Part shown: in pieces, positions 36,701 through 44,730 of the stretch
How the letters are laid out: each line of letters begins with the position of its first letter
How positions within the stretch are numbered: the first letter of the stretch is position 1
Source of the DNA: Granulicella sp. WH15
GTDB lineage: Bacteria; Acidobacteriota; Terriglobia; Terriglobales; Acidobacteriaceae
Direction of reading: 5' to 3'
Length of the DNA: 64,000 nucleotides
Assembly: GCF_009914315.1 (NCBI RefSeq)
Contig: NZ_CP042596.1
Location: 1,488,001 to 1,552,000 of the forward strand
Program-made: the position numbers and the translations under genes
The notes under the pieces: model-generated
What the model was told of the DNA's origin: nothing
What the model saw: the letters and a program-made list of their open reading frames with translations, nothing else
Databases searched by the model: none

Positions 36701-37931
36701 GGAACAGGCTCTGCGCGATTCCCGTCGGGTCGAGGGCGAAGCCGGAGAGGGGCTTGTTATGGTTCCACGGTGTGATGAGCGCGGTCAGGGCAGCGTCGGA
36801 GCGATCATCCGTAAGGTTGGAGGGAACATTGAACTGGGACAGACCAGTCGACTCGTCAGAGCTGTACAGATGTTGGTATGCGATAAAGAAGAACAGCTTG
36901 TCCTTGATGATCGGACCTCCCAGTGTGCCGCCGGTGGTCCAGCGGTGCAGCGCCGGGTTGGCCAGCGACTGGGGAAACGCACCCACACCGATCTGTGCCA
37001 ACTCGGCCTGCTGTTTGAAGAAGAAGGGAGAGGCGTTCAGCGCGTTATTGGCAATGGAGCCGTAGACCTGACCATGAAAATGGTTTGTTCCCGTAGAGAT
37101 GTTGGCGTCGATCTGCGCTCCGCTGGTCGCGCCCTGCTGGGCATCGTACATCGAGGTGTTGACACGCAACTCCTGCAGGAACTCGGGAGGAGGCGTCGGC
37201 AGGCTGTTTCCGTTAGAGCCGTATACCGAGGTGCCGGTCTGACTCTCGCCGCCGATCGCCGAGCTTTGGCCGATGTTGAACTGAACACGCTGCGACTCGA
37301 CACCGCTGGTCGTCTTGCCGTTGAAGAGGTTGGTGATATCGACACCGTTCAACTGGAAGGTATTCGAGGTGTCACGCTGTCCGTTGGCCCAGATCGCCTG
37401 GTTGCCGAGACCCGCGTTGGTGTCCACTCCGGCCAGTAACTCGGCGCTGGCGCCCGGCGCCAGCACGGCCAGTTGGGTAAAGCTTCCGGTCGCCAGCGGG
37501 GTCGAGGCGATCTGCGTCTGATCCATCGTATAGCCGTTGGTGGTGTCGGTCGCGTTGAGCAGCGGGCTTCCGGTTACTTCGACCGTTGTGGAGACCTCCC
37601 CGACCTTGAGCGTGACCTTGACGGTCGCGGCGCTCGCCTCCTGGACCCCGATGCCGACTAGTTGCGTGGTGTCGAAGCCATCGTGGCTGACCTGTACCTT
37701 ATAGGTGCCCACCGGAAGGTTGAAGACCTGGAAAAATCCATTGGATTGGGCGCGCGTGGTGCGCGTCACGTTGATATCGGCGTCGGTGATGGTGACGGTC
37801 GAGTCCGGAACTGCTGCACCTGATGCGTCGAGGACTGTTCCATTGATGGAGCCGAGTGTCTGCTGCGCATTCGCTGCTGCTGCAAAGAGTGCCAGGACAG
37901 AACACAGCACTAGGGTAAGAATCTTCCGCAT
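33780..37931 (-). CDS. Oar-like TonB-dependent outer-membrane receptor
   Basis: 1383 residues, the largest protein here, from the ATG at 37931, which has GGAGA about seven bases upstream and opens a clean signal peptide (MRKILTLVLCSVLALFAAAANAQ). The carboxypeptidase-regulatory-like domain spans ~25-110 (GTVLDASGAAVPDSTVTITD, SNGFFQVFNLPVGTYKVQV). A plug-like region follows (STPLATGSFTQLAVLAPG, NTFQLNGVDITNLFNG, GATSGAQIDANISTGTNHFHG), then a long barrel ending IITMDLHVVF. The 57 extra in-frame codons upstream lack support. It probably imports a glycan- or metabolite-type ligand. A purine-nucleoside-permease-like gene lies upstream on the same strand, 494 bases away. Confidence 0.9.
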   Translation of the reverse strand: MRKILTLVLCSVLALFAAAANAQQTLGSINGTVLDASGAAVPDSTVTITDADINVTRTTRAQSNGFFQVFNLPVGTYKVQVSHDGFDTTQLVGIGVQEASAATVKVTLKVGEVSTTVEVTGSPLLNATDTTNGYTMDQTQIASTPLATGSFTQLAVLAPGASAELLAGVDTNAGLGNQAIWANGQRDTSNTFQLNGVDITNLFNGKTTSGVESQRVQFNIGQSSAIGGESQTGTSVYGSNGNSLPTPPPEFLQELRVNTSMYDAQQGATSGAQIDANISTGTNHFHGQVYGSIANNALNASPFFFKQQAELAQIGVGAFPQSLANPALHRWTTGGTLGGPIIKDKLFFFIAYQHLYSSDESTGLSQFNVPSNLTDDRSDAALTALITPWNHNKPLSGFALDPTGIAQSLFRAKLNGQYIIPSAQNNAPYEFGVPNVTLIGVSSLVGDQATVAIDYNASKSDRLSFKYFYQNDPSTKPYGFSSQVAGFPSNSYNGSQVGVIDNTITIGSHLNWEQRLGYARMGSYTSYNQTVTNGGDPTFGIANSAPGAAALLPSLSISEFATGSSGTPSLRIGPNSTFVNTGYFQNRLNPSTNVIFQLGKHAITAGGGYSYTQLNIENNRNALLSATSTSLATFLEGQVRSSSVLETLQNGKNLANRYYRSNEAAAYVQDKWQALSNLSITFGVRYDYHGGMTEKYGNFFNFDPNAYDVTGTDPAVGGSGFTVNNDGLVVAGNNPTAPTAGTSASTLTGRQWGFAPRVGFAWSPKRDNGTFVIRGGVGMYYDRGELFTYLSPPAGGSVGGPFGVTQQSPLVAAVSGNGKTLQNPLGTAGALTSTTTPPAPGVNPAIQKTALQNQLNYMTSSGSFGLNCGAVGNLEDDCTQTPLYLGAYDKNNVLPYTINYTLSIQWQPRNDIAVTIGYTGNRGRHAVIPIPFNEPQQATASNPAMILGKTSHSSGENTTYGYSVLNGDTSCGKYDDPCPIKSEPWSTYDGGNSDFRVPYVGYSPYSALFETVGNSAYDALETHLEKRMSHHVAFGASYTWGHALDEQSDIGLFFTGNDPAHLKNSYASADFDRTHIFAANFQVLIPNAAPKHSLISYLTNDWGLTGIGILQSGQPYSLYEFNGAVASAQLGYFPSLINPVLPIANPKQPNSALTGNSGRLRGVGGSYMPAIDPNQIALQYLQPGQKGVPTAAQGNPNDPVDVYETDFSPVNQRNIFRQAAQKRLDISLRKDFRVTDRFTLRYGFNAFNLTNTTSMDIPQNGPQIAQHGSCATSFATTDDCESNYEKFGMIYTNRADQASAVQGAGAPAGGGSAGSNLYQRPYTNGTSGKSTIIPTTLPLGVNGCTAATSVTSTTCANNGANFGSVTGAIGSSRIITMDLHVVF

Positions 37932-38425
37932 GAAGTTGGTCTCCTGAGTGTTTGTCGAGCTTCCGTGGCATAACGAGCGGTTACAGTCTGCTCGCCAGTC
38001 GGTCAGGGGCTCTGTCGTAAAACGAATCGGTGTCAGTTCATATTCCGCAAGGGCACGGTATAGATAGTTAACAGATTGATTCAGTACGAAATAAGATGAC
38101 ACGCTACGATGAACGTATGGTTACGGTTTGCAAAGAACCTTGGTGTGAAGGTTGAAGAAACCGTCGGCCGATCATTGGTTTGCCGCCATGTTTTTCATTG
38201 CTGAAAAGACACACGTCCCGTCATGAATAGAGCAAGGCAAGGCACGACAAATCGATGACAAATTCCGATGAGGTCTTAGCTCATGATTTCATGAGGTTTC
38301 GCGCCGGAGTGCGCCTGCGCGTACCGGCGATGAAGCCTGGGCGGAGTAGACATGCCAATGCCATTTGCTACTGTGCCGTAGGCATCGTGAGGGGAGCCTC
38401 CGGGCACCGCAATTCGACCCGCCGC
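37932..38425. other. Intergenic region upstream of the receptor gene
   Basis: 494 bases without a recognisable gene or strong dyad. It separates two same-strand genes and presumably carries the receptor promoter; on the minus strand an AT-rich segment at 38050-38100 (CTGTTAACTATCTATACC) is the best candidate core, but no clear -35/-10 pair could be fixed. Confidence 0.3.
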
Positions 38426-39718
38426 TCAGGCCTTGACCTGTGCAGTTTTCGAGCGATTGGGCCGCGGTATGAGCCGACTCAACGCGATGCCCAGTAGCAG
38501 TCCCACCACGAACACAACCAATACAAACAAGAACTCCCGCGTCCTGCCTCGGGCATATTCAAACCAAAGCTCTCGAATCTTGCCTACGGCATTGGGTTTG
38601 GCTGCGGAGTATTCAGTGCGTTTCCTTATAGGAACGCCTTCCGGGATATGTTCATAAGTGTTTGGCCAGTCGGCCAGGATTCTATGCAACACAATCGACC
38701 CGCAATGCCAGGCTGACTCCGCCGCTATTCGACCGTTGGAATACGACCTGGTCAGCGACTGAACGGCATCATGCCCAGGCGGCTGCATCGAGTAGTTCGA
38801 CGCGGTCCGCAATACCATCACTCGCTGCGGATCGACGCGGTGCATTCGCCCGAGCCGCTCAATCGCCGTCATAAAGCCGACGTCATCCATATCGGTCATG
38901 GCGAAGGCACCTTTGCCGTCAGTCCACAGGTGTACCCAGTCTTCAGCAAACTGAGTCATGATCCTGCCGTGCCAGAAGACGTCGGAGGAGAAAGTGTCGC
39001 CCAGGGCTACAAAAGGCGGCCTCTGAGCGTTGGGAAAACCGACGTACTCAGCGCGGAACGCTTTCAACTCTGTGTCATCGCCCAGATTGATTTCCCTGGT
39101 CTGCTCGTAAGCCCAGTTCGCTAGATTCTCGTTCAGCGGATAGAGATTGGATAGGTCGCCCTGGCGCGGCGGACCCGGATTGCGCTGATTTGGCTCGCGC
39201 GCCCAAATTGGCAGCCAGCCATACGGCCACTCCTTGGGTATCTCGCGCGCATCAATCTCGCGAGCTACATCGCTGAGAACGTAGCGAGCCCATGCAGCGG
39301 ATCCAATCGAGCCCCAGTTTGGATCGACGCCTGCGGCGCCGTTGATCAGGATGTATGCATGACTTAAGTCGAAACGTGGATCGAGCCCAAGCAACATCGT
39401 GCTCGCGGTCGCATTGGCTAGAGTGGCACCGCTCAGCATCCCGAGAATGGTGTGGTCCTGGTTCGTGCGCAACGGATGTTGCCCCTCTGGCAGGTTCGGG
39501 CCACCCTGAAATTCGAGCACCTCATCCAGATGCTCTCGCTCAACCCAGAACTGGTACTCGCCCGGAGCGTCACCAGTGTCTTTGCCGACTTCGGACGTTA
39601 CGATCACCACTGCGCGGATCGGCCAGGGATTCACAGGAGTTTGAGCGCAAACGGTGGTCGCGAACATCGCGAGAAAGACTGAAGCACAAAGACTCGGGGC
39701 GCGCTTGATATTTTCCAT
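38426..39718 (-). CDS. Purine nucleoside permease (NUP) family protein with C-terminal membrane anchor
   Basis: 430 residues from the ATG at 39718, which starts a signal peptide (cleavage near residue 26, TTVCAQ). The body is the NUP fold, related to nucleoside phosphorylases: IRAVVIVTSEVGKDTGDAPGEYQFW, ILGMLSGATLANATASTMLLGLD, YILINGAAGVDPNWGSIGSAAWARYV, FVALGDTFSSDVFWHGRIM and MVLRTASNYSMQPPG. A C-terminal transmembrane helix (FLFVLVVFVVGLLLGIAL) and a basic tail suggest the domain is anchored in the periplasm or membrane. Fungal NUP is linked to purine nucleoside uptake; the bacterial role is not established. The longer open frame upstream is a decayed methyltransferase, not an N-terminus of this protein. 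Confidence 0.75.
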   Translation of the reverse strand: MENIKRAPSLCASVFLAMFATTVCAQTPVNPWPIRAVVIVTSEVGKDTGDAPGEYQFWVEREHLDEVLEFQGGPNLPEGQHPLRTNQDHTILGMLSGATLANATASTMLLGLDPRFDLSHAYILINGAAGVDPNWGSIGSAAWARYVLSDVAREIDAREIPKEWPYGWLPIWAREPNQRNPGPPRQGDLSNLYPLNENLANWAYEQTREINLGDDTELKAFRAEYVGFPNAQRPPFVALGDTFSSDVFWHGRIMTQFAEDWVHLWTDGKGAFAMTDMDDVGFMTAIERLGRMHRVDPQRVMVLRTASNYSMQPPGHDAVQSLTRSYSNGRIAAESAWHCGSIVLHRILADWPNTYEHIPEGVPIRKRTEYSAAKPNAVGKIRELWFEYARGRTREFLFVLVVFVVGLLLGIALSRLIPRPNRSKTAQVKA

Positions 39719-39775
39719 CTGAAGCTGGAGGAAGCAGCTTGAGGGATCTGTTCTATTACAGATACTTCGGCAGGA

Positions 39776-40105
39776 ACCTATTTTCAAAGCCCAATTCTTT
39801 TTTCTCAAGGAGTAGGTCTCTGGCTCAAGCGCCACCACCCTGCCAGTGCGTCCAGTTAGCCGCACCGCAGCCATCGGTAGCGAATCTTGATGCGCTCTGG
39901 CATCGAAAAAGACATCGTCAAGTTTCAGGTGCCGGGTGATCCAATGCAGAGGGCTTTTGCCGTACACGACATGGTTCCACAACTTGGAATGCGTCCAGAC
40001 AGGTCTTCCCCAAAGCATCTTCGGCAATGAAAGTCTCATCCGCTGAGCAACACTCGTCAGCAGAAGCTGAAAACCAGGAGCATATCGTTTCAGGAAGGAA
40101 TTTAC
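39776..40105 (-). pseudogene. Remnant of an FkbM-type methyltransferase, N-terminal part
   Basis: In the same frame as, and directly upstream of, the NUP-family gene, ~110 codons read like the start of an FkbM methyltransferase: DDVFFDARAHQDSLPMAA followed by GRTGRVVALEPE. Functional relatives have D-V-G-A-(H/N)-x-G in the S-adenosylmethionine loop. Here it is D-A-R-A-H-Q-D, so two key glycines are gone, and the rest of the fold is missing. The frame stays open by chance. It looks like a 3'-truncated, decaying gene. Confidence 0.5.
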
Positions 40106-40483
40106 TTTACCAAACACCCGCACCTCGATCCATGCCGCCGATCGGCGGAGTGACATGGGTCTCATTGTTCAATCATTACGAGAAAAAGTTGTCAGGAAGA
40201 TGTAATTTGCGGGGCTGAGTTGTTGGCAATTTCCTTAATCGGTTGAAGAGGGATTTACTTTTAACCTCAAGCAGCCAGCTAACACCGGGGAAAGAATCCG
40301 TAGTTCCTCAACATATCCATTCCGCTGCTTTACTCGACGAACCGCCCCTATGAATTGACCTTTCCATGACAACTTGGGTGCCCGGTTTCGAATAAAGTTC
40401 GTTAGGTCCCGCTAACGATACCTCAGGGATACGGGCGAGAACCGTCGCAACCGTCTTCGCTAAGAGACGTGTAGGGGAATACT
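40106..40483. other. Intergenic region ahead of the membrane protein gene
   Basis: 378 bases, lower in GC than the neighbours, with no gene that I can support. It presumably holds the promoter for the plus-strand membrane protein at 40484; no clear promoter or dyad stands out. Confidence 0.3.
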
Positions 40484-42196
40484 GTGAAAAGCGAAAATAA
40501 CTCGGTCTTGGGCCTCCTTCGCGTCGCAAACGACAAAAGACTTGCGGCTGTCCTCACGTTTGTCTTCGCATGTATTTTCACAGTTGCATGCGCAACTTGG
40601 CCAGACATCTATGACTTTGCCCGCACGTCTCAGCCTGAGCCACCGCGGCAGCACCTCACATCGCCCGTTCGCCTCTCCGACGACGTCATGATCATCCTCA
40701 GAACCGGCTATATTCTGCGTGAGCGAGGTATACCGGCGTTCAACCGGATTGATGTAGCTCAGCCATCGACGTCCTATATCGCTCCGTATCTGTTTGCCGG
40801 TTTGTTAGAGTTGCTTCGACCGAATGTCGCTATTGTTTTCTATGCACTGTTAGGCCTCTTTTCTGTCGCGGGTACAGCGACGATCATCGTCTGGTATTCA
40901 CGCTCCACCACCAACGCATTGCTTCTCGTGTTATTGCTCCTGTCTACCTCGACCAACCTCATGTTCGCTCTCAATGGCTGGGATCACCTTTTTCAGGGAT
41001 TCTTCCTGGCATTCGCAACCGCCTTGTCCTTGCAGCCCGGAATGACCTCCCGCAGAATGTTGGCCGCATCCTTTCTTCTGGTTCTCGGCACGCTGTGCCG
41101 GCCAGACGGCCTCATCCTTTCGCTTGGAATTCTCGCAGTCCTTTACTTAGCCACAAGGTCCCGCCAATTCATCCTCTTCGGAGCAGCCCCGTACATGGTG
41201 CTGGTAGGTGCAGCTCTCGCTCTGAATCTCCATCAGTTTGGCCATCTCACACCGACGACCGCGAGACTCAAGTTCGGCGCCGCACCCTCTCTTGGCTACA
41301 TCCTCAAATACATCGTCGCGAATGGACTCCTCTCTTACAGCGTTCTGACACTCCTGGTGATGTTGACGGTCTTCTACTTCGCCTTCTCAACCACGGTGCC
41401 CAGAGCAAAAGGCCTCATCGTTATCAGTTGCTGCCTGGTGACAGCGGCTATCGCGTTGTATAACAGCGACTGGCTAGGCGGTGCGCGAATGATTTGGTCG
41501 CCAGTATGCGTACTGGCAGTCCTGATCGCCGTTTCATCCCCCGCGTTGTTCTCCTCATCCAAACGTCGGCTGGTAGAACTGCTGGACATCGCCCCGATGT
41601 ACCTGCGTCAACCTTCCGCTTCGCCCTCTCAGCACACAACGGCGGGGTTTCGCGCGTTCCTCGCCTTCATGACGGTAGTCGTCCTGGGCAGCTTGGCTTC
41701 TCTTATTGCGCAACGCCACAAGAGCGCTGTCGTCACACAGAATTCGTTCTATGAGTCGCTGACCGCACAACAATTTTTCATTTCGCAATGGATTGCAAGC
41801 AATCTGACGCCCGGGGACGGCTCCATCGGATTCTTTCATCTTGGGGTCAGCTACGATCTGCCTCGATTTGAAATTGCTGACTTCAATGGGCTGGCGGATG
41901 AATCGATCGCGACGCTCAAAACCAATCCCGGCGGAATGCCTGGGCACAACAAATGGAACGTCAGCAAAACCCTGGACAAGTGGAATCCGCAAGCGATCGT
42001 TCCAGGCGGTCCAATCGACCCCACTCGCCCGGAGACAAGAGCGAATTCCCTAACCCATGCTCCCTATCTTTTATCCAATAGCAAAATAACGGGGAGTACG
42101 CCTACTGCTATGTGCCGGATTCTGCGGTCGGTATGCCGGACAAATGGGGCTTCTACCTTCGCAAAGACATCGCAACGCGTCACCTGGATCAACTGA
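40484..42196 (+). CDS. Multi-pass membrane glycosyltransferase-like protein, frameshifted near its C-terminus
   Basis: 570 residues as read, with about ten hydrophobic helices from residue 20 to 430 and a soluble C-terminal part. A luminal loop after helix 1 (DDVMIILRTGYILRERGIPAFNR), LFALNGWDHLFQGF and LGTLCRPDGLILSLG resemble GT39/PMT-like or ArnT-type membrane glycosyltransferases. The last ~40 residues lose all character. In another frame starting at about 42094 the sequence reads EYAYCYVPDSAVGMPDKWGF, continuing to a stop at 42211-42213, which is clearly the original end. One base seems to be missing, possibly in the G-run at 42091-42094. No operon partner. Either a real mutation or a sequencing error. 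Confidence 0.6.
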   Translation: MKSENNSVLGLLRVANDKRLAAVLTFVFACIFTVACATWPDIYDFARTSQPEPPRQHLTSPVRLSDDVMIILRTGYILRERGIPAFNRIDVAQPSTSYIAPYLFAGLLELLRPNVAIVFYALLGLFSVAGTATIIVWYSRSTTNALLLVLLLLSTSTNLMFALNGWDHLFQGFFLAFATALSLQPGMTSRRMLAASFLLVLGTLCRPDGLILSLGILAVLYLATRSRQFILFGAAPYMVLVGAALALNLHQFGHLTPTTARLKFGAAPSLGYILKYIVANGLLSYSVLTLLVMLTVFYFAFSTTVPRAKGLIVISCCLVTAAIALYNSDWLGGARMIWSPVCVLAVLIAVSSPALFSSSKRRLVELLDIAPMYLRQPSASPSQHTTAGFRAFLAFMTVVVLGSLASLIAQRHKSAVVTQNSFYESLTAQQFFISQWIASNLTPGDGSIGFFHLGVSYDLPRFEIADFNGLADESIATLKTNPGGMPGHNKWNVSKTLDKWNPQAIVPGGPIDPTRPETRANSLTHAPYLLSNSKITGSTPTAMCRILRSVCRTNGASTFAKTSQRVTWIN

Positions 42197-42213
42197 AATG
42201 TCCAACGGAATGA

Positions 42214-42450
42214 GAGTCTGCCCTATTCATCGATCACGCTGCGATGAGTTGATATGACATCAGGGGTTGAGGCCTTATCGAACTTGGGAAGAATCCTGTT
42301 TTTCCATTGCAGGTGAAGGATGCAAGCAAGCCTCTGAAGCGAGCACGACCTCAAGCTCATGGGTTGAAGGGAAAGCGTAGCTGGTTGCAATTGAGATACT
42401 CGGCGGCACCTCCACGATGGTGGCTAGAGGCGGAGTCGCGCGACCCGATC
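42214..42450. other. Intergenic region upstream of the quinoprotein gene
   Basis: No gene is supported. Its right border is the operator-bearing promoter at 42451. No terminator for the preceding gene was found. Confidence 0.3.
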
Positions 42451-42480
42451 TTGACCGTGGTCTGACCATATGATTAGTAT
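42451..42480 (+). promoter_or_regulatory. Promoter with embedded TGGTCTGACCA operator, quinoprotein gene
   Basis: TTGACC at 42451-42456, an 18-base spacer and TAGTAT at 42475-42480. TGGTCTGACCA at 42458-42468 is a perfect 11-base dyad of the GntR/FadR type placed inside the spacer, where a bound repressor would block RNA polymerase. The promoter at 46509 carries the identical dyad in the identical place. Confidence 0.65.
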
Positions 42481-42536
42481 CGCTCCACGAAATCATGCCT
42501 CCTTGCGCTGTTGTGTAAGGAGATTGGTGTGCTGCA

Positions 42537-44675
42537 ATGCAGTTCGGCGAAGGAACGTGGAAGGCTATCGTGAAGATCAATCGGAGTGTTTTGGGGCGTA
42601 TGGGATTTGTCGCCTGCGCGGTGGGAGTGCTGGCGATGGCGGTGGCCGGCAGTGCGCAGGTGAAGAACAAGGCCGTGAAGGCGGGGCAGACGGACTGGGC
42701 TGAGTATAACGGTGGACCGGGTGGAAGCCACTACTCGAAGCTGAAGCAGATCAATACCGCGAACGTGGCGACGCTTAAGCAGGTGTGGAGCTTCGATACC
42801 GGGCAGAAGGGTGGGTTGGAGACGAATCCGCTGATCCTCGATGGAGTGCTGTATGCGTATACGCCGACCCAGCAGGTGATTGCGGTGGACGCGGTGACGG
42901 GGAAGCTGGTGTGGAAGTTCGACTCAGGGGTGATAGGTACGAGGCCGCAGAGAGGGCTGGCGTACTGGACGGACGGGAAGGAGCGGAGGCTGATCGCCGG
43001 GGTGACGAACTTCGTCTACGAGATCGACATGGCGACGGGGAAGGTGGTTCCGACGTTTGGGGAGAAGGGACGCATCGACCTGCGCGAGGGATTGGGGCGT
43101 GATGTGGCAACGATGTCGCTGTCGATGACAAGTCCGGCGGTGGTCTATAAAGACCTGCTGATTGTGGGAGATGCTACGCCGGAGTCGCTACCGGCGCCGC
43201 CGGGTGACATACGGGCGTACGACGTGCATACGGGCAAGCAGCGGTGGATCTTTCATACGATTCCGCATCCGGGTGATTTCGGCTATGAGACGTGGCCGAA
43301 GGATGCGTGGAAGACGAGCGGCGCGGCGAATAACTGGTGCGGAATGACGCTCGACCGGGAGAGGGGGATTGTCTATGTGCCGACTGGCTCTTCGGCGACG
43401 GACTGGTATGGCGTGGATAGGGTAGGGAACGATTTGTTTGCGAACTCGCTGGTGGCTCTGAAGGCGGAGACGGGGGAGCGGATATGGCACTTCCAGGGAG
43501 TGCATCACGATCTGTGGGATCGGGACTTCGATTCGCCGCCGACGCTGGTAACCGTAAAGCGGAACGGCAAGGAGGTGCCAGCGGTAGCTCAGACGTCGAA
43601 GCAGGGGTGGCTGTATCTGTTCAACCGGCTGGATGGGACGCCGCTGTTTCCGATTGAGGAGCGACCTTTTCCTGCCAGCGATGTTCCAGGAGAGGTCACG
43701 TCGGCGACGCAGCCGATTCCAATGAAACCGGCTCCGTTTGCGCGGCAGATTGTAACCGAGGCGGACCTGACCGAGAGGACTCCGGAGGCGCATGAGTGGG
43801 CGGTGGAGCAGCTGAAGGGAATGGTAAGCAAGGGCATGTACTACCCGAACACGGTGGGTAAGCCGACGATGATGATGCCGGGATGGGACGGCGGGGCGGA
43901 GTGGGGTGGGTCGGCGTTCGACCCGGCGACGCATGTGATTTATATCAATGCGAACGATGTGGGGTTGACCGAGTCGCTGGTGAAGCATGAGGGCGGATCG
44001 GGCGGGAAGTCGACCTATGAGGCGCAGTGCAGTGTGTGCCATCAGGAGAATCGTGCGGGGTCGCCTCCGGCGTTTCCGTCGCTACTGAACCTTGAGGAGA
44101 AGTTTACTGCCGCGCAGATTATGGACATCGTCGAGCATGGGCGGGGGAGGATGCCGCCGTTTCCGGGCTTGAAGGAGGAGCAGAGGAAGGCTGTTGCAAA
44201 CTATGTGTTGAACGGCGAGGCGAAGCAGGTGGCTGCGGGGCCGGACCGGTATGACACGACAGGGTATAAGAAGTTTTTGGATCCGGAGGGGTATCCCGCG
44301 GTGGCGGCTCCGTGGGGGACGCTGAATGCGCTGGACCTGAATACGGGCGAGTACTTGTGGAAGGTGCCGCTGGGGCAGTATCCGGAGCTGACGGCGAAGG
44401 GGCTGAAGGATACGGGGTCGGAGAACTATGGGGGACCTGTGTTGACTGCGGGAGGCGTGATCTTTATTGCGTCGACGGTGCTGGATAAGAAGATTCGGGC
44501 GTTTGATAAGAAAGACGGCAAGCTGCTGTGGGAGGCGACGCTGCCATATCCGGCGAACTCGACGCCAGCGGTGTACGAGGTGAACGGCAAAGAGTATGTG
44601 GTGATCGCGGCAGGAGGCGGAAGAGAGCCTAAGCTCCCGACGGGAGGCGTGTACGTAGCGTTCGCGCTGCCTTAG
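42537..44675 (+). CDS. Quinoprotein (PQQ-type) dehydrogenase with c-type haem site
   Basis: 712 residues from ATG 42537; a GTG at 42570, with GGAAGG five bases upstream, would give a tidier signal peptide and is an equally good start. After export (cleavage near residue 41, AGSAQ) the chain forms an eight-bladed PQQ propeller: WAEYNGGPGGSHYSKLKQI, blade repeats such as YAYTPTQQVIAVDAVTGKLVWKF and VVYKDLLIVGDATPE, HHDLWDRDFDSPPTL and the late LNALDLNTGEYLWKVPLG. A cytochrome-c-like insert near residues 485-560 carries CSVCH (about 498-502). It should oxidise an alcohol or aldose in the periplasm and pass electrons through haem. It shares an operator type with the receptor gene at 46652. Confidence 0.88.
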   Translation: MQFGEGTWKAIVKINRSVLGRMGFVACAVGVLAMAVAGSAQVKNKAVKAGQTDWAEYNGGPGGSHYSKLKQINTANVATLKQVWSFDTGQKGGLETNPLILDGVLYAYTPTQQVIAVDAVTGKLVWKFDSGVIGTRPQRGLAYWTDGKERRLIAGVTNFVYEIDMATGKVVPTFGEKGRIDLREGLGRDVATMSLSMTSPAVVYKDLLIVGDATPESLPAPPGDIRAYDVHTGKQRWIFHTIPHPGDFGYETWPKDAWKTSGAANNWCGMTLDRERGIVYVPTGSSATDWYGVDRVGNDLFANSLVALKAETGERIWHFQGVHHDLWDRDFDSPPTLVTVKRNGKEVPAVAQTSKQGWLYLFNRLDGTPLFPIEERPFPASDVPGEVTSATQPIPMKPAPFARQIVTEADLTERTPEAHEWAVEQLKGMVSKGMYYPNTVGKPTMMMPGWDGGAEWGGSAFDPATHVIYINANDVGLTESLVKHEGGSGGKSTYEAQCSVCHQENRAGSPPAFPSLLNLEEKFTAAQIMDIVEHGRGRMPPFPGLKEEQRKAVANYVLNGEAKQVAAGPDRYDTTGYKKFLDPEGYPAVAAPWGTLNALDLNTGEYLWKVPLGQYPELTAKGLKDTGSENYGGPVLTAGGVIFIASTVLDKKIRAFDKKDGKLLWEATLPYPANSTPAVYEVNGKEYVVIAAGGGREPKLPTGGVYVAFALP

Positions 44676-44730
44676 CACTTGGTGCCGTTCTACGTGTGCA
44701 GGGACTCCGGTCTGTCCGATAGGGCAGCCT

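Noticed and set aside
38102..38425. Possible small genes in the gap upstream of the receptor gene
   Set aside because: Only short frames without ribosome sites or recognisable sequence.
42275..42670. 131-codon minus-strand frame across the quinoprotein promoter
   Set aside because: It crosses the operator and promoter and has no motif or ribosome site.
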